Positions 42,093 through 51,381 of a stretch of 64,000 nucleotides of DNA are shown in pieces (positions within the stretch are counted from its first letter, which is position 1; every line of letters begins with the position of its first letter). The position numbers were made by a program, and so were the translations under genes. A model generated the notes under the pieces. That model did not search any database. It saw only the letters and a list, made by a program, of their open reading frames with translations, and was not told where the DNA came from. The DNA comes from Prevotella sp. GTDB lineage: Bacteria; Bacteroidota; Bacteroidia; Bacteroidales; Bacteroidaceae. The DNA lies in assembly GCA_017561825.1 (NCBI GenBank), contig JAFZBK010000068.1:29183-93182 (forward strand), read 5' to 3'.

Positions 42093-43166
42093 TTATTCGC
42101 CCACAACGATGACGCAACGGTTCAGGTCGTTCTCCGTGAACGGCTGTACGGTGTCACCGTAAGAGCTGACAGTCATGCGGTCAGCAGAGAGTCCTTTCTC
42201 CTGCAAAGCCTTGGCTACCTTCTCAGCACGTGCCTTGGCGTAGCCCACATTGATCTGCGGATTACCTGTACCACGGTCGGCATAACCCTTGATGGTGATG
42301 CCCTTCTCGGGATACTTCTTACACCATGCTATAATCCTGTTGAGCTTAGCCTCGGGATCAGGATCAGAGAGACGGATGTTGTAGAAGAAGGTTTCCTCCA
42401 ACGGCTCAGGCTTCACTACGGGCTTGGGCTCTGGCTTAGGCTCTGGTCGTACCACAGGCTGTGGTGCCGGAGCGGGAGCAGGAGCCGGCTCCTCATAGAC
42501 AATAGGAGCAGGAGCTGCCTTCTTCTTGCCGAGCTTGAAGGTCAGACCGATCAGGGCGGTCAGCTGCCAGTCGGGATTGTAGTTGCGCTTGAGGTTGAAC
42601 TCATCGTTCTTGTAGTTGGCATCAACTTCAAGACCTAAGGCCAGCTTCTCTGAGAGGTTCAGGTTGAACTGCGTACCAAAGCGTCCGTTATAGGTACTGT
42701 GCTTCGTACCACAGAGCTCAGGATTCTGAACAAAGTAGGTAGCGCGGTTCTGTGCGTTGAACTCATCGAAGTCCCATCCGTAGTTCACACCGAATCCAGC
42801 CAACAATACCCAGTCGAACTTATCGCTGATGCGGTTCGGGTTGATGATGTTGCTCATGTTCATCAACAGGTCGAGATCACCAGTAACGGCATTGAACTTA
42901 TAGGTGTCAGTGATGGCACCTTTCTTCTGCCAGCCTTGGAAATGGGCGCGGGCACCTACCTTCGAGTTAAAGTAACGACCGAAGGAAACAGCAGCCTGCG
43001 GGGTGATGAGTTTGGTGAAGTCGTAGTTGGTGAACGTCCCTTGTGCTCCACCCTGAACCGTGATGAAGTTATAAGGGTAGTTGTCCTCTACACTCTGTGC
43101 CTGCGCTGCGGTGGACACTCCAAGAAGGAGTGCCACAGCTGCGAGAATATTGATGAATCTTTTCAT
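42093..43166 (-). CDS. OmpA-family outer-membrane protein
   Basis: 357 residues. The signal peptide ends AQA before Gln24. A beta-barrel of about 200 residues (TVQGGAQGTFTNYDF, AAVSFGRYF, LLAGFGVNYGWDFDEF, LSEKLALGLEVDANY) is joined by a Pro/Glu/Lys-rich linker (about 205-255, repeated APAPA and PEPKP) to an OmpA-like C-domain (about 258-357, ITIKGYADRGTGNPQINVGYAKARA) that binds peptidoglycan. It lies 38 bp downstream of the SusF-like gene and may be transcribed with the sus genes, ending at the terminator at 42018. Confidence 0.93.
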   Translation of the reverse strand: MKRFINILAAVALLLGVSTAAQAQSVEDNYPYNFITVQGGAQGTFTNYDFTKLITPQAAVSFGRYFNSKVGARAHFQGWQKKGAITDTYKFNAVTGDLDLLMNMSNIINPNRISDKFDWVLLAGFGVNYGWDFDEFNAQNRATYFVQNPELCGTKHSTYNGRFGTQFNLNLSEKLALGLEVDANYKNDEFNLKRNYNPDWQLTALIGLTFKLGKKKAAPAPIVYEEPAPAPAPAPQPVVRPEPKPEPKPVVKPEPLEETFFYNIRLSDPDPEAKLNRIIAWCKKYPEKGITIKGYADRGTGNPQINVGYAKARAEKVAKALQEKGLSADRMTVSSYGDTVQPFTENDLNRCVIVVGE

Positions 43167-43204
43167 AACTTTGAAATTTGATTGTTGAATTGTGAAGTTT
43201 AAGA

Positions 43205-45124
43205 TTACTGCTTGGTAATCACAACTTTGTTATTCCCAGTGTAGCTGATGTAGAGCTGGAACTTGTAGGTTCCTGCCTCGATCTTCAGGTTGGCACCGTC
43301 CTGTGACAGGTCATTCTCTGAGCCACCCCAGTTGATGGCCCAGTCGTGGTTGGCGCGGAACTTATATTCACCCGATACCTTATCGGTGGTCACTTCCCAG
43401 CATCCAGCGTCTTTGTTGTAGGTCATCTCGAGGTCTGCGCTCCAATCGTTGAATCCACCAATCATGCTGATGCTTTCAATCTTCAGCAGACTGTAGTACA
43501 TGTTGGCAAAGTCGAGGTTGATCTGGTAGAAGCCTGCACCCGGGTCGGGGCAGTTCGGACCACCACCGTCGGTCAGGGAGCCGCTCGTGGCGTCGCCGCT
43601 GACATACTCCAGGTCATCGTTCCAGTTGTCGGCATTGGGCTTGAACTTGAACTCACCGTCCAGGTAGTAGAAACCTGTGTACTGGCCGTTTCCGTTGCCC
43701 AGCAGTAGATGACTGGTGTTCCAGCTACCTTCGTTGCCGATCTCATAGAAGTTGTCGGGATAGCCGTTGTCTTCCTTCACCGTGCAGTGGGCGGGAGCCT
43801 CATCGCTGAGGAAGAGACGGATGACGTATGCACCGTCGGCAGCGAGCTGCAGGTTGGCACCGTCCTGAGTGAGGTCGTCGATGGTACCACCCCAGTTGAT
43901 GCCCCAGTCGTGGTTGAGACGGAACTTGAACTCACCAGCGTTGAGTGTCTCGCGAGCCTCCCAGCACTTCATGATCTCATTGTATGTCATGTCTATGTCG
44001 GTGTCCCAGGCGCCACGGACAGAGCCGATGATACTGATGGTGGTGACCGGTGTGACCTTGTAGGTCATCTCCTTCAGGTCAACCTGGACAAAGTAGAAGC
44101 CTGCCTCGACACCATCCATGTTAGGACCACCGTCAGTGGTCAGCGTACCACTGGTAGCATTGCCGGAAACTTTCTCCCAGTCACCGTCCCAGTTGTCCTT
44201 GTTCGGCTTGAACTTGAACTCACCGTTCAGGTAGATGACTGCGCTATACTGGCCAAGACCATTACCGTGTAACGGATGATTCTCGCTCCAGCTACTCTCG
44301 TTACCGATCTCATAGATGAATTCGTTGAAACCAACGGGCTTTGCTGTCCACGTCTGGTCGAGCATGTTGAAGGTGAGGTCGTAGAAGAGAGCATCCGGGT
44401 CAGCAGTGATGACGAGGTTGCCACCGTCGTTATTGTAGTTGAACTTACCTTCCTCACTGCCTGCTGCCAGACAGCCGCTCCAGTCACCGCCGATGCCACT
44501 CTCAGGTGTCATCTTGAATTCGATGTTGCTACCGTCTTCTGAGGCAGGGATGCGGACCTTGTACGTGGGGTTATCATAGGGATCGCTACCATCGTTGGTG
44601 AGCTTGTAGGTCATGTCCGTATTGTCCCAACCATTGATGGAGCCTGTCAGATAGTAGGCGGCCTCGATGACGGGAGCCTGCGGGATGGCCCAAATGTGGA
44701 AGATGTCCGATGTAGCCGTCTTCACGGTGGTAGAGCCGTCGCTCATCCACATGCTGACGGTGGCAGGAAGATCGCGTTCCACCGGACGACAGTTTCCATA
44801 TTGGGCGACAATACTTTCCTGTAAGTCGGCAGCTGACATAGTTCCGTCGGCAGCGATGTCATAGGTGGCATCGCCGATGGTGAGGGAATAGGAGGGCTCA
44901 AAGCCTTCCTTAGAGGCTGTCGGCGCTGTAATGGAACAAACCTTCACAATGTCATCGGTGATGCTGTTGAGGTCGATGACGCCAAGGGTGGTGATGCTTC
45001 CGTCACCGAAGGAGACGGTTTCCGGCTGGTGTACGACCTGAGGGCTTGCCCAGTCTTTGTAGTCGTCGGTGCAGGCTGCTACCAACGCTACAAATGCTAT
45101 TAATGATAATATTTTTTTAGTCAT
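43205..45124 (-). CDS. SusE/SusF-like surface lipoprotein with duplicated starch-binding modules
   Basis: 639 residues. The lipobox LVAAC (Cys18) marks a lipoprotein, presumably exposed on the outer surface. A SusE-type N-domain (about 20-150) and a first module (YYLTGSINGWDN...) precede two closely similar modules starting EIGNESSW (residue 272) and EIGNEGSW (residue 461), each containing GEFKFKPNxDNW, GGPN, a SI(I/M)GxxxxW motif and FRxNHDWxINWGG. The modules resemble carbohydrate-binding repeats of SusF. It probably holds starch at the cell surface for SusC/D. Last of four sus-type genes. Confidence 0.88.
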   Translation of the reverse strand: MTKKILSLIAFVALVAACTDDYKDWASPQVVHQPETVSFGDGSITTLGVIDLNSITDDIVKVCSITAPTASKEGFEPSYSLTIGDATYDIAADGTMSAADLQESIVAQYGNCRPVERDLPATVSMWMSDGSTTVKTATSDIFHIWAIPQAPVIEAAYYLTGSINGWDNTDMTYKLTNDGSDPYDNPTYKVRIPASEDGSNIEFKMTPESGIGGDWSGCLAAGSEEGKFNYNNDGGNLVITADPDALFYDLTFNMLDQTWTAKPVGFNEFIYEIGNESSWSENHPLHGNGLGQYSAVIYLNGEFKFKPNKDNWDGDWEKVSGNATSGTLTTDGGPNMDGVEAGFYFVQVDLKEMTYKVTPVTTISIIGSVRGAWDTDIDMTYNEIMKCWEARETLNAGEFKFRLNHDWGINWGGTIDDLTQDGANLQLAADGAYVIRLFLSDEAPAHCTVKEDNGYPDNFYEIGNEGSWNTSHLLLGNGNGQYTGFYYLDGEFKFKPNADNWNDDLEYVSGDATSGSLTDGGGPNCPDPGAGFYQINLDFANMYYSLLKIESISMIGGFNDWSADLEMTYNKDAGCWEVTTDKVSGEYKFRANHDWAINWGGSENDLSQDGANLKIEAGTYKFQLYISYTGNNKVVITKQ

Positions 45125-45144
45125 AATCGTAAACGCTTAATTAG

Positions 45145-46380
45145 TTATTGTTTGATGAAACGGATGTAACCCGTGATATCGTTGAAGATAATCAGGTAGG
45201 TACCTGCCTCGGCAATCACCAGGTTTGGACCGTTGCTTTCACCATAGACGTACATGCCTTGGCTGTAGGTGACGAATGAACCACCCTTGTTGTAATCCCA
45301 ACTGTCAGCCTGCTTCACTTTCACCTCATCGCTTGCTGCGAAGGTGTAGCTGATGTACCAGTCGTGGTTCTCCCAGCCTGAAGAGCATGGGGTCATCGGG
45401 GTGTCGCTCCATCCGTTGAACGAACCGGAGATAGCCATTCCATCGAAGACAGGAGCCGAACTTTCGTACTTCTCAATCTTCAGGGCTGTGGTGTTCTCAC
45501 CGTCCTTAGCCTTAGCCAACTCAGCAGTGTTCAGCGTTATCTTATAGAGACCTGCCTCACCGACAGTGATGTTTCCGGAGCCACCGTCGTTCTTTACATA
45601 GCCACCATCGTTTTGGCCAATCTGTACTGCCCAACCATCGTCGAGCGCACCACGCAGTTTGAAGCCGTTACCACCGAGGTAGCCAATCCACTGGATCTCG
45701 CCATCACCGGTCTTTTTGTCATACTCTGCTCCGTCGACGGTCTGCAGCGGTATGACGCACTTCGCCATGTCACCGCCCCAAGAGCCGTCAGCAATGTCGG
45801 CACCGATGAGCCACCAGATGGCAGGATCGGCAGGCTTTAACTCAATATAATAAGGAATGGTCTTCATGGTCACTACGTTCGAGTAGATAGGATTGTACTC
45901 TCTGAACGAAGCATCACGAATCGCTGCCTTCACACGGAAGGAAAGGTCGATGAGAGAAGGAACCTTACTGGGTTCGTTCCATCCGTTGAGCTGAATCAGC
46001 ATACGGTCGAGGGTCTCAGCGTTCAGTTCTACGTTATTTCCGCTGCTATAGGTCTCTTCCAAGGCGAAGAAGTCAGCACCGGTGTTGTCCTCGGCGTTCA
46101 CATCAAAAGCCTTGTTGAAAGATCCTGTAGGTGATACCTCTACTGTATAGGTGGGCACCACGGGAGCGTTGAAGTCGTTGTATGGAGTAGGTTGTGACCA
46201 GGTGAGCGCCACGGTAGATGACTTCTCCAGGTCGATGTTTCCATTGACGGCCGGCTGGTTGAGCACGAACGTCGTAGGCTGCGCAATGGTGGGATTCGAC
46301 TCGTTGTCATCCTCACATGAGGTGAGAACGAAGAGTCCTGCAGCGGCCATCAGTATTGTTGATTTGAATATTGTTTTCAT
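45145..46380 (-). CDS. SusE-like surface lipoprotein
   Basis: About 411 residues. The start at 46380 (MKTIFKS) is chosen; the longer frame uses a TTG. The lipobox LTSC gives an acylated cysteine near residue 22. The SusE N-domain (IAQPTTFVLNQPAVNGNIDLEKSSTVALTWSQP region) is followed by C-terminal binding modules (WWLIGADIADGSWGG, GMAISGSFNGWSDTPM, WENHDWYISYTF). It sits between the SusD-like and SusF-like genes and should help bind starch on the cell surface. Confidence 0.88.
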   Translation of the reverse strand: MKTIFKSTILMAAAGLFVLTSCEDDNESNPTIAQPTTFVLNQPAVNGNIDLEKSSTVALTWSQPTPYNDFNAPVVPTYTVEVSPTGSFNKAFDVNAEDNTGADFFALEETYSSGNNVELNAETLDRMLIQLNGWNEPSKVPSLIDLSFRVKAAIRDASFREYNPIYSNVVTMKTIPYYIELKPADPAIWWLIGADIADGSWGGDMAKCVIPLQTVDGAEYDKKTGDGEIQWIGYLGGNGFKLRGALDDGWAVQIGQNDGGYVKNDGGSGNITVGEAGLYKITLNTAELAKAKDGENTTALKIEKYESSAPVFDGMAISGSFNGWSDTPMTPCSSGWENHDWYISYTFAASDEVKVKQADSWDYNKGGSFVTYSQGMYVYGESNGPNLVIAEAGTYLIIFNDITGYIRFIKQ

Positions 46381-46383
46381 AAC

Positions 46384-46413
46384 CAATTGTCAATTATCAA
46401 TTATCAATTATCA
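46384..46413 (-). repeat. ATTGATA word array before the SusE-like gene
   Basis: On the coding strand TGATAATTGATAATTGATAA and TTGACAATTGG fill the spacer between the SusD-like stop and the SusE-like start. Confidence 0.65.
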
Positions 46414-46418
46414 TTAGA

Positions 46419-48026
46419 TCAATACCCCTCGTTCTGAACCAGGTTGGGGTTCGCATTGATATCCTCTGCAGGAATAGCGAAGAGGTTACGGAATGCTGGC
46501 AGACTGGCACCATTCTGTGAGCCACCCTTCCATTCCCAGAGATACTGTCCGCTATTGTTTCCACCGAAGTATCCGTAACGGATCAGGTCAGTGCGGCGGA
46601 AGCCTTCAAAGTAGAGCTCACGAGAGCGCTCGTCGAGAATTTGCTGTAGGCTGTAGCTGCTCACGGTGTTGGTGTGTGCACGCTGGCGCAGAGCGTTGAT
46701 ATAGCTGGCACCATTGCTGCTGGTGGTTCCGCCGTTGAGACGAGCGTCAGCCTCAGCTGCAATCAGATAAGCTTCTGCAGAACGCATCAGGAAGAAGTCG
46801 GCATCGATAAACTGTGAGTTGTGAGGACTGCCACTTCCTGCATAGGTGTTACGATATTTACCTACTGAGTAGCCAGAGGTGAACTCTGTCGGTGTGCTGA
46901 TATTCAGCTCACGGTCGATACCGAAGAATAGGGCACGATCATCACCGGCAGCTGTTGCCATATCCTTGATGCTTACCTGTGGGGCGTCGTTGTTGGGGAA
47001 GAACTTAGCAACCAACTGTGGACGGGCGCGGTTACCTGCCCAGAACTCACTGGTGCTGTAGTTGCTTTCCGTATCCATGTCAGCCTTCCAGGTGGAAGCC
47101 ATGAGGAACAGGGTGGTACACCATGCGGTGGTCTTCACACCGTCTTGTAATATCGGGAGGATAGCCTCTTGTGAAGCACCGTTGCTACCATTGTCACCCA
47201 TGAAGAGCATCTGGTAGGCACTGAAGCCGTTCGTGCCGCTGGTCCAAAGTTTGTGCGGGCCGTTGATCACCTTCTCGGCATACTCCTTGGCATCGCTCCA
47301 ACGGGCAGTGCCTGTGTAAACCTCAGCGTTCAGGTACATACGAGCCAACAGCAGGTTGGCAGCATCCTGATCCGCACGACCATAACCATTGTCGGTATCC
47401 TTGCGAGCAGCAGGAGCCATCATCTGACCCTTTACCTCCAACAGCTCACTCTCAATCCACTTGAAGAGTTCAGCACGCTGGATCTGGGGAGGAGGTGTTG
47501 ACATCAATGTGGTAGCAAACGGCACATTGCCGAAAGCATCCATCAGATGATAATAGTAGAGGGCACGGAGGAAACGAACCTCGGCCTCGTGGGTAGCATC
47601 CTGTCCGGCACATACTTCCAGATAGTGGTTACAGAAAGCGATACCTGTATAGAGTCGATAGTAGAAACCCTGCAACATCGGATGGGAAGCATCCCACTGG
47701 TTGTAGTTGAAGGCAGGAATACCCGGGTCACCCCAGGCGCAGATAGCCTCGTCTGTGGTTAACTCATTACTGTTCCAAAGCTGACGGACGAAGCCGGCAG
47801 TACCACCGTCCAGACCGTCGATGTCACAGTCACCATTAGCACCTGTCTGACCTTGCAGTGCCATGTTGGAATAGCATTTTGTAAAGAGCGAAGCCTCATC
47901 AGGAACCATGGTCTTACTGGGATCAATCGGCGTCACGTCCAGATCACCCGTGCAAGAACTCAGTCCTGCTGCAGCAAAAAGGACTGCTGCTGCGGGAATT
48001 ATGTTTTTGAAATATCTTAAGTTCAT
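46419..48026 (-). CDS. SusD/RagB-family surface glycan-binding lipoprotein
   Basis: About 535 residues from the ATG at 48026 (MNLRYFKNII); an outer in-frame ATG lies 42 bp upstream in spacer. The lipobox LSSC (near residue 24) marks a lipoprotein. The family is seen from the TPR-like helical N-half (FLRALYYYHLMDAFGNVPF, LLLARMYLNAEVYTG) and the C-half ending RSAEAYLIAAEADARLNGG, DERSRELYFEGFRRTDLIRYG and AIPAEDINANPNLVQNEGY. It forms a lid over the SusC channel and binds starch oligosaccharides. Confidence 0.95.
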   Translation of the reverse strand: MNLRYFKNIIPAAAVLFAAAGLSSCTGDLDVTPIDPSKTMVPDEASLFTKCYSNMALQGQTGANGDCDIDGLDGGTAGFVRQLWNSNELTTDEAICAWGDPGIPAFNYNQWDASHPMLQGFYYRLYTGIAFCNHYLEVCAGQDATHEAEVRFLRALYYYHLMDAFGNVPFATTLMSTPPPQIQRAELFKWIESELLEVKGQMMAPAARKDTDNGYGRADQDAANLLLARMYLNAEVYTGTARWSDAKEYAEKVINGPHKLWTSGTNGFSAYQMLFMGDNGSNGASQEAILPILQDGVKTTAWCTTLFLMASTWKADMDTESNYSTSEFWAGNRARPQLVAKFFPNNDAPQVSIKDMATAAGDDRALFFGIDRELNISTPTEFTSGYSVGKYRNTYAGSGSPHNSQFIDADFFLMRSAEAYLIAAEADARLNGGTTSSNGASYINALRQRAHTNTVSSYSLQQILDERSRELYFEGFRRTDLIRYGYFGGNNSGQYLWEWKGGSQNGASLPAFRNLFAIPAEDINANPNLVQNEGY

Positions 48027-48086
48027 AATCTTCGTTGTTTTATTGTTTCCAAGAACTACTTTCTTCAATTATCAATACATCCATTC

Positions 48087-51000
48087 TTAGAAGTTGAGGT
48101 TCAGACCCACCTGTACAGTGAAGGGACGGGGATACATGTTGTTGTCGATACCGCCGAACACTTCAGGATCGATACCCTCGTACTTGGTAATGGTGAACAC
48201 GTTTGTAGCAGATGCATAGATTCGTCCGGAGAGACCACTGTAGTTACCTCCCTTGAAGAGGTTATCGAAGGAATAACCCAGTGTAATATTGTCGCACTTC
48301 AGGAATGAAGCATTGTGTACGAAGTAGTCGGACAAGGCGTGGTCGTAGGTTGACCAGTTGCGCTGTACGGCACCTGGAATCACATTCTGCAGGTAGCCGA
48401 ATGAAGAATCGAAGCGCTTTGATACATTGGAGTATCCTGCCTCCTTATCCCAATAAACGTAGTTGTCGAAACTTGCACGCAGACCGAAACCGAAGTCCCA
48501 GTTCTTGAACTGAACACGTGAGCTCAAGCCTGCGGTGTAAGGTGCATCAGGACTCTTGTAGAAGTAACGGTCAGAGTCGTTGATGATACCATCGGCATTG
48601 CGGTCAACATAAACACCTTCGAGCGGCAGACCGTTCTGGTCGTAAACCTGCTGGAATACATAGAAGGAGTTATGCGGATAACCTACGGAGTGTGCCTGGC
48701 ACTGGTTACCTGTACCTGCAGAGATACCACCAGTCATCACGAGGGATGATTCTCCAGTGAGCTCCGTAATCTTATTCTTATTATAGGTGAAGTTGGCTGT
48801 CAACTCCCACTGCCAGTCTGCTGTCTGAATAGGACGAACAGTCAAGGCTGCCTCAATACCTCTGTTCTCCAATGAACCGATGTTTGAACGAACCATGTTT
48901 CTGAAGTTAGAACCTGCAGAAACAGAAGCGTCGTTGATCAGATCGGTGGTCTTGCGATAATAGTAGTCAACACTACCGCTAACACGGTTGTTGAACAGGA
49001 TGAAGTCAAGACCGATATTCGATGTAGTAGTGGTCTCCCATTTCAAGTCGGGGTTGTATGCATCGGGACGGTAGAGCAAACCGCTGTCGTTAACACCGAT
49101 AAGTGGATAACGTCCGTTGACATTGGTTGTGTTAACGTTATAGGTAGCGAAGTAGTTATAGTCGCCGATACCATCCTGCTGACCAGTCTTACCCCAACCG
49201 AGACGGAGTTTCAGTTCATCCATCCATTTCACGTTCTTCAGGAACGCTTCCTCGTTGATCTTCCAACCGAGAGCTACAGATGGGAAGGTTGCCCAGTGTT
49301 CCTTGAAACGACTGGAACCGTCGCGACGAACAGTAGCGGTGATCATGTAGCGGTCGAAAGCGATATAGTTGGCACGACCGAAGAAGCTGACGAGATAGTT
49401 CTCAGACTTCCAGATACCAGTGCTTCCGTTATAGAGCTTACCTGCGGCAGGCTCGGTGGTTCCGTCATCAAGGGTAATCACCTGACCGGTGGTTCTTGGA
49501 TAAAGACCAGCATAGAAGGAATCACCCCAATACTTGGTGTGGCTCCATTCGTAACCTGCCATGATATCGAAGTGCTGTGTCTCTAGGAAGTCCTTGTAAT
49601 ACTGAGCATAAGCAGAGAAGGTCAGGTTGTATTTCTTCTCATAGGTGTAACCGCTGTTGCCGTAGTAGAAGTTTGACGGACCCCAGTTAGCATAATCAGT
49701 ATGCTGTGTACCGTTGGCCCAGTCGCCACTGGCATTGGCATGCAGTCGCAAGTCCTCGAAGCCATGGATCTTATAGTCGGCCTCCACATTACCCATATAG
49801 TCGTATGAGTTGGCGCGGTCGTTCTTTTCCATCAGACGTGACATCGGGTTGGCAACAGTATTGCGGTTCCACATGGTAGCATAATTGTCATCCTTCAGTG
49901 AAGCACCGCTGTCGAGCCACTGCCAGTAGCCGTGGTAGTTCTTGTACTTCGGATCTGAAGAATAGATCGGCTGTGTGGGATCCATGCGGGTTGCATCACC
50001 GATAGCATCCTGGTTGGCATAACGATTATGAGCATACATGAACTTACCGTTGATGTTGAATGTCAGATGATCCTGGAAGAAAGATGGGTTCAGGGTCATG
50101 CTGGCCGTTGTACGCTGGAAGTTAGAAGTCTTCAGGATACCGTTCTGGTCGGTGTAACCTACGCTGAGTCGGTAAGGCATATTGCTGATACCACCCTGAA
50201 CGGTTACGTTATGGTCGCTGGATACAGCGGCATGGAAGATCTCATCCTGCCAGTTGGTGTTCTCGTTACCTAAGAGAGCGGCTGCCTCAGAGTCGGCACC
50301 GTAGTACGACTTGATGAATGCGCGATACTCATCGCCATCCAGCACGTCAAGGGTCTTTTTCTTCACTGAGTAAGAAACATTGCCGTTGTAGCTCACCTTG
50401 GGAGCCATTCCCTTACGACCTTTCTTGGTGGTGATGATGATGACACCGTTAGAACCACGACTACCATAAATAGCAGTAGCCGAAGCATCCTTCAGCACCG
50501 TGAAGCTCTCAATGTCATTCGGGTTCACCATTGTCAACGGGTTAGCAGCACCCTTAATACCTTGGTTGTCCATAGCCAGACCGTCGATCACGATCAGCGG
50601 GTCGTTAGATGCATTCAGTGACGAACCGCCACGAATACGGATGGTTGCTCCACCACCAGGGGTACCACCACCCGAGGTGACGTTCACACCGGCAATCTTA
50701 CCTTGCATCATGTCCTGAGCATTGGTAATCATACCGTGGTTCTTCTCATCCGGCTTAATGGCTGTCACAGAACCGGTCAAGTCGTTTTTCTTGGCGACAC
50801 CGTAACCGATGACCACCACTTCGTTGAGTGACTGTGCAGCATCGTCTTGTAATAAGACCTCTACTTGTGGTGCGGCTGCTACGATAGCATCCTGATAGCC
50901 AATGAAGGAAACGGAAATCTGGTCGCCTTGATTAGCTTTGATCGTAAAGTTACCATCAAAGTCGGTCACCGTACCCGCTTGTGTTCCGACAACGCGGACC

Positions 51001-51146
51001 GTAGCGCCGATGACATCTTCGCCGGTAGCATCTTTCACATGGCCGTTCACAGTAATTTGCTGTGCGAAGGCCGTAGCAGAAAGGATCAGCCCACATACGA
51101 GTGCGAGCATCCTTAAAGGCATTCTGAATTTTACCTGCTTCATCAT
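48087..51146 (-). CDS. SusC/RagA-family TonB-linked outer-membrane transporter
   Basis: About 1019 residues from the ATG at 51146 (MMKQVKF). The signal peptide ends AFA before Gln. A CarboxypepD_reg-like domain (QITVNGHVKDATGEDVIGATV), the TonB-box-like LNEVVVIGYG, the plug (IRIRGGSSLNASNDPLIVIDGL, AIYGSRGSNGVIIITTKKG) and a 22-strand barrel follow, ending in an aromatic-terminated strand (QVGLNLNF). It imports oligosaccharides with the SusD-like lipoprotein. First gene of the sus-type operon, under the CATACA promoter and LacI-type site. Confidence 0.95.
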   Translation of the reverse strand: MMKQVKFRMPLRMLALVCGLILSATAFAQQITVNGHVKDATGEDVIGATVRVVGTQAGTVTDFDGNFTIKANQGDQISVSFIGYQDAIVAAAPQVEVLLQDDAAQSLNEVVVIGYGVAKKNDLTGSVTAIKPDEKNHGMITNAQDMMQGKIAGVNVTSGGGTPGGGATIRIRGGSSLNASNDPLIVIDGLAMDNQGIKGAANPLTMVNPNDIESFTVLKDASATAIYGSRGSNGVIIITTKKGRKGMAPKVSYNGNVSYSVKKKTLDVLDGDEYRAFIKSYYGADSEAAALLGNENTNWQDEIFHAAVSSDHNVTVQGGISNMPYRLSVGYTDQNGILKTSNFQRTTASMTLNPSFFQDHLTFNINGKFMYAHNRYANQDAIGDATRMDPTQPIYSSDPKYKNYHGYWQWLDSGASLKDDNYATMWNRNTVANPMSRLMEKNDRANSYDYMGNVEADYKIHGFEDLRLHANASGDWANGTQHTDYANWGPSNFYYGNSGYTYEKKYNLTFSAYAQYYKDFLETQHFDIMAGYEWSHTKYWGDSFYAGLYPRTTGQVITLDDGTTEPAAGKLYNGSTGIWKSENYLVSFFGRANYIAFDRYMITATVRRDGSSRFKEHWATFPSVALGWKINEEAFLKNVKWMDELKLRLGWGKTGQQDGIGDYNYFATYNVNTTNVNGRYPLIGVNDSGLLYRPDAYNPDLKWETTTTSNIGLDFILFNNRVSGSVDYYYRKTTDLINDASVSAGSNFRNMVRSNIGSLENRGIEAALTVRPIQTADWQWELTANFTYNKNKITELTGESSLVMTGGISAGTGNQCQAHSVGYPHNSFYVFQQVYDQNGLPLEGVYVDRNADGIINDSDRYFYKSPDAPYTAGLSSRVQFKNWDFGFGLRASFDNYVYWDKEAGYSNVSKRFDSSFGYLQNVIPGAVQRNWSTYDHALSDYFVHNASFLKCDNITLGYSFDNLFKGGNYSGLSGRIYASATNVFTITKYEGIDPEVFGGIDNNMYPRPFTVQVGLNLNF

Positions 51147-51225
51147 TCTATTGTTTAAAGTTAGTGTATAAAAAATCCTTATCACGTTAGTTAAAAGAAA
51201 TCAAGTAGTATAGACTTTCCGATTG

Positions 51226-51257
51226 CAAATTTAGTATTACTTTCGTTAAGGTGTATG
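51226..51257 (-). promoter_or_regulatory. Regulated promoter of the sus-type operon
   Basis: On the minus strand CATACA (51252-51257), 18 bp, then TAAATTTG (51226-51233). No TTG at -33, which fits dependence on an activator. The spacing is identical to the amylase promoter at 27848-27879. Confidence 0.65.
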
Positions 51258-51287
51258 AAAAAATGATATAAATCAAGTAAATACATT

Positions 51288-51303
51288 GCGCAAACGTTTG
51301 CGC
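51288..51303. promoter_or_regulatory. LacI-type operator between susC and the LacI gene
   Basis: GCGCAAACGTTTGCGC is a perfect 16-bp palindrome with a central CG, as LacI-family operators have. It is 54 bp upstream of the sus -7 box and overlaps the -33 element of the divergent LacI gene promoter. Confidence 0.8.
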
Positions 51304-51328
51304 GTTTGAATCTTTATTATTATTTTTG
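51298..51328 (+). promoter_or_regulatory. Promoter of the LacI-family regulator gene
   Basis: TTG (51298-51300), 20 bp, TATTTTTG (51321-51328). Its -33 lies inside the palindrome, so the regulator would shut off its own gene. Another TATCTTTG at 51358-51365 is near the ATG and has no partner at -33. Confidence 0.75.
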
Positions 51329-51381
51329 CAGACGAACTACTGAAACAATCTTTTGCATATCTTTGCAAAGAGAAATAGCCT

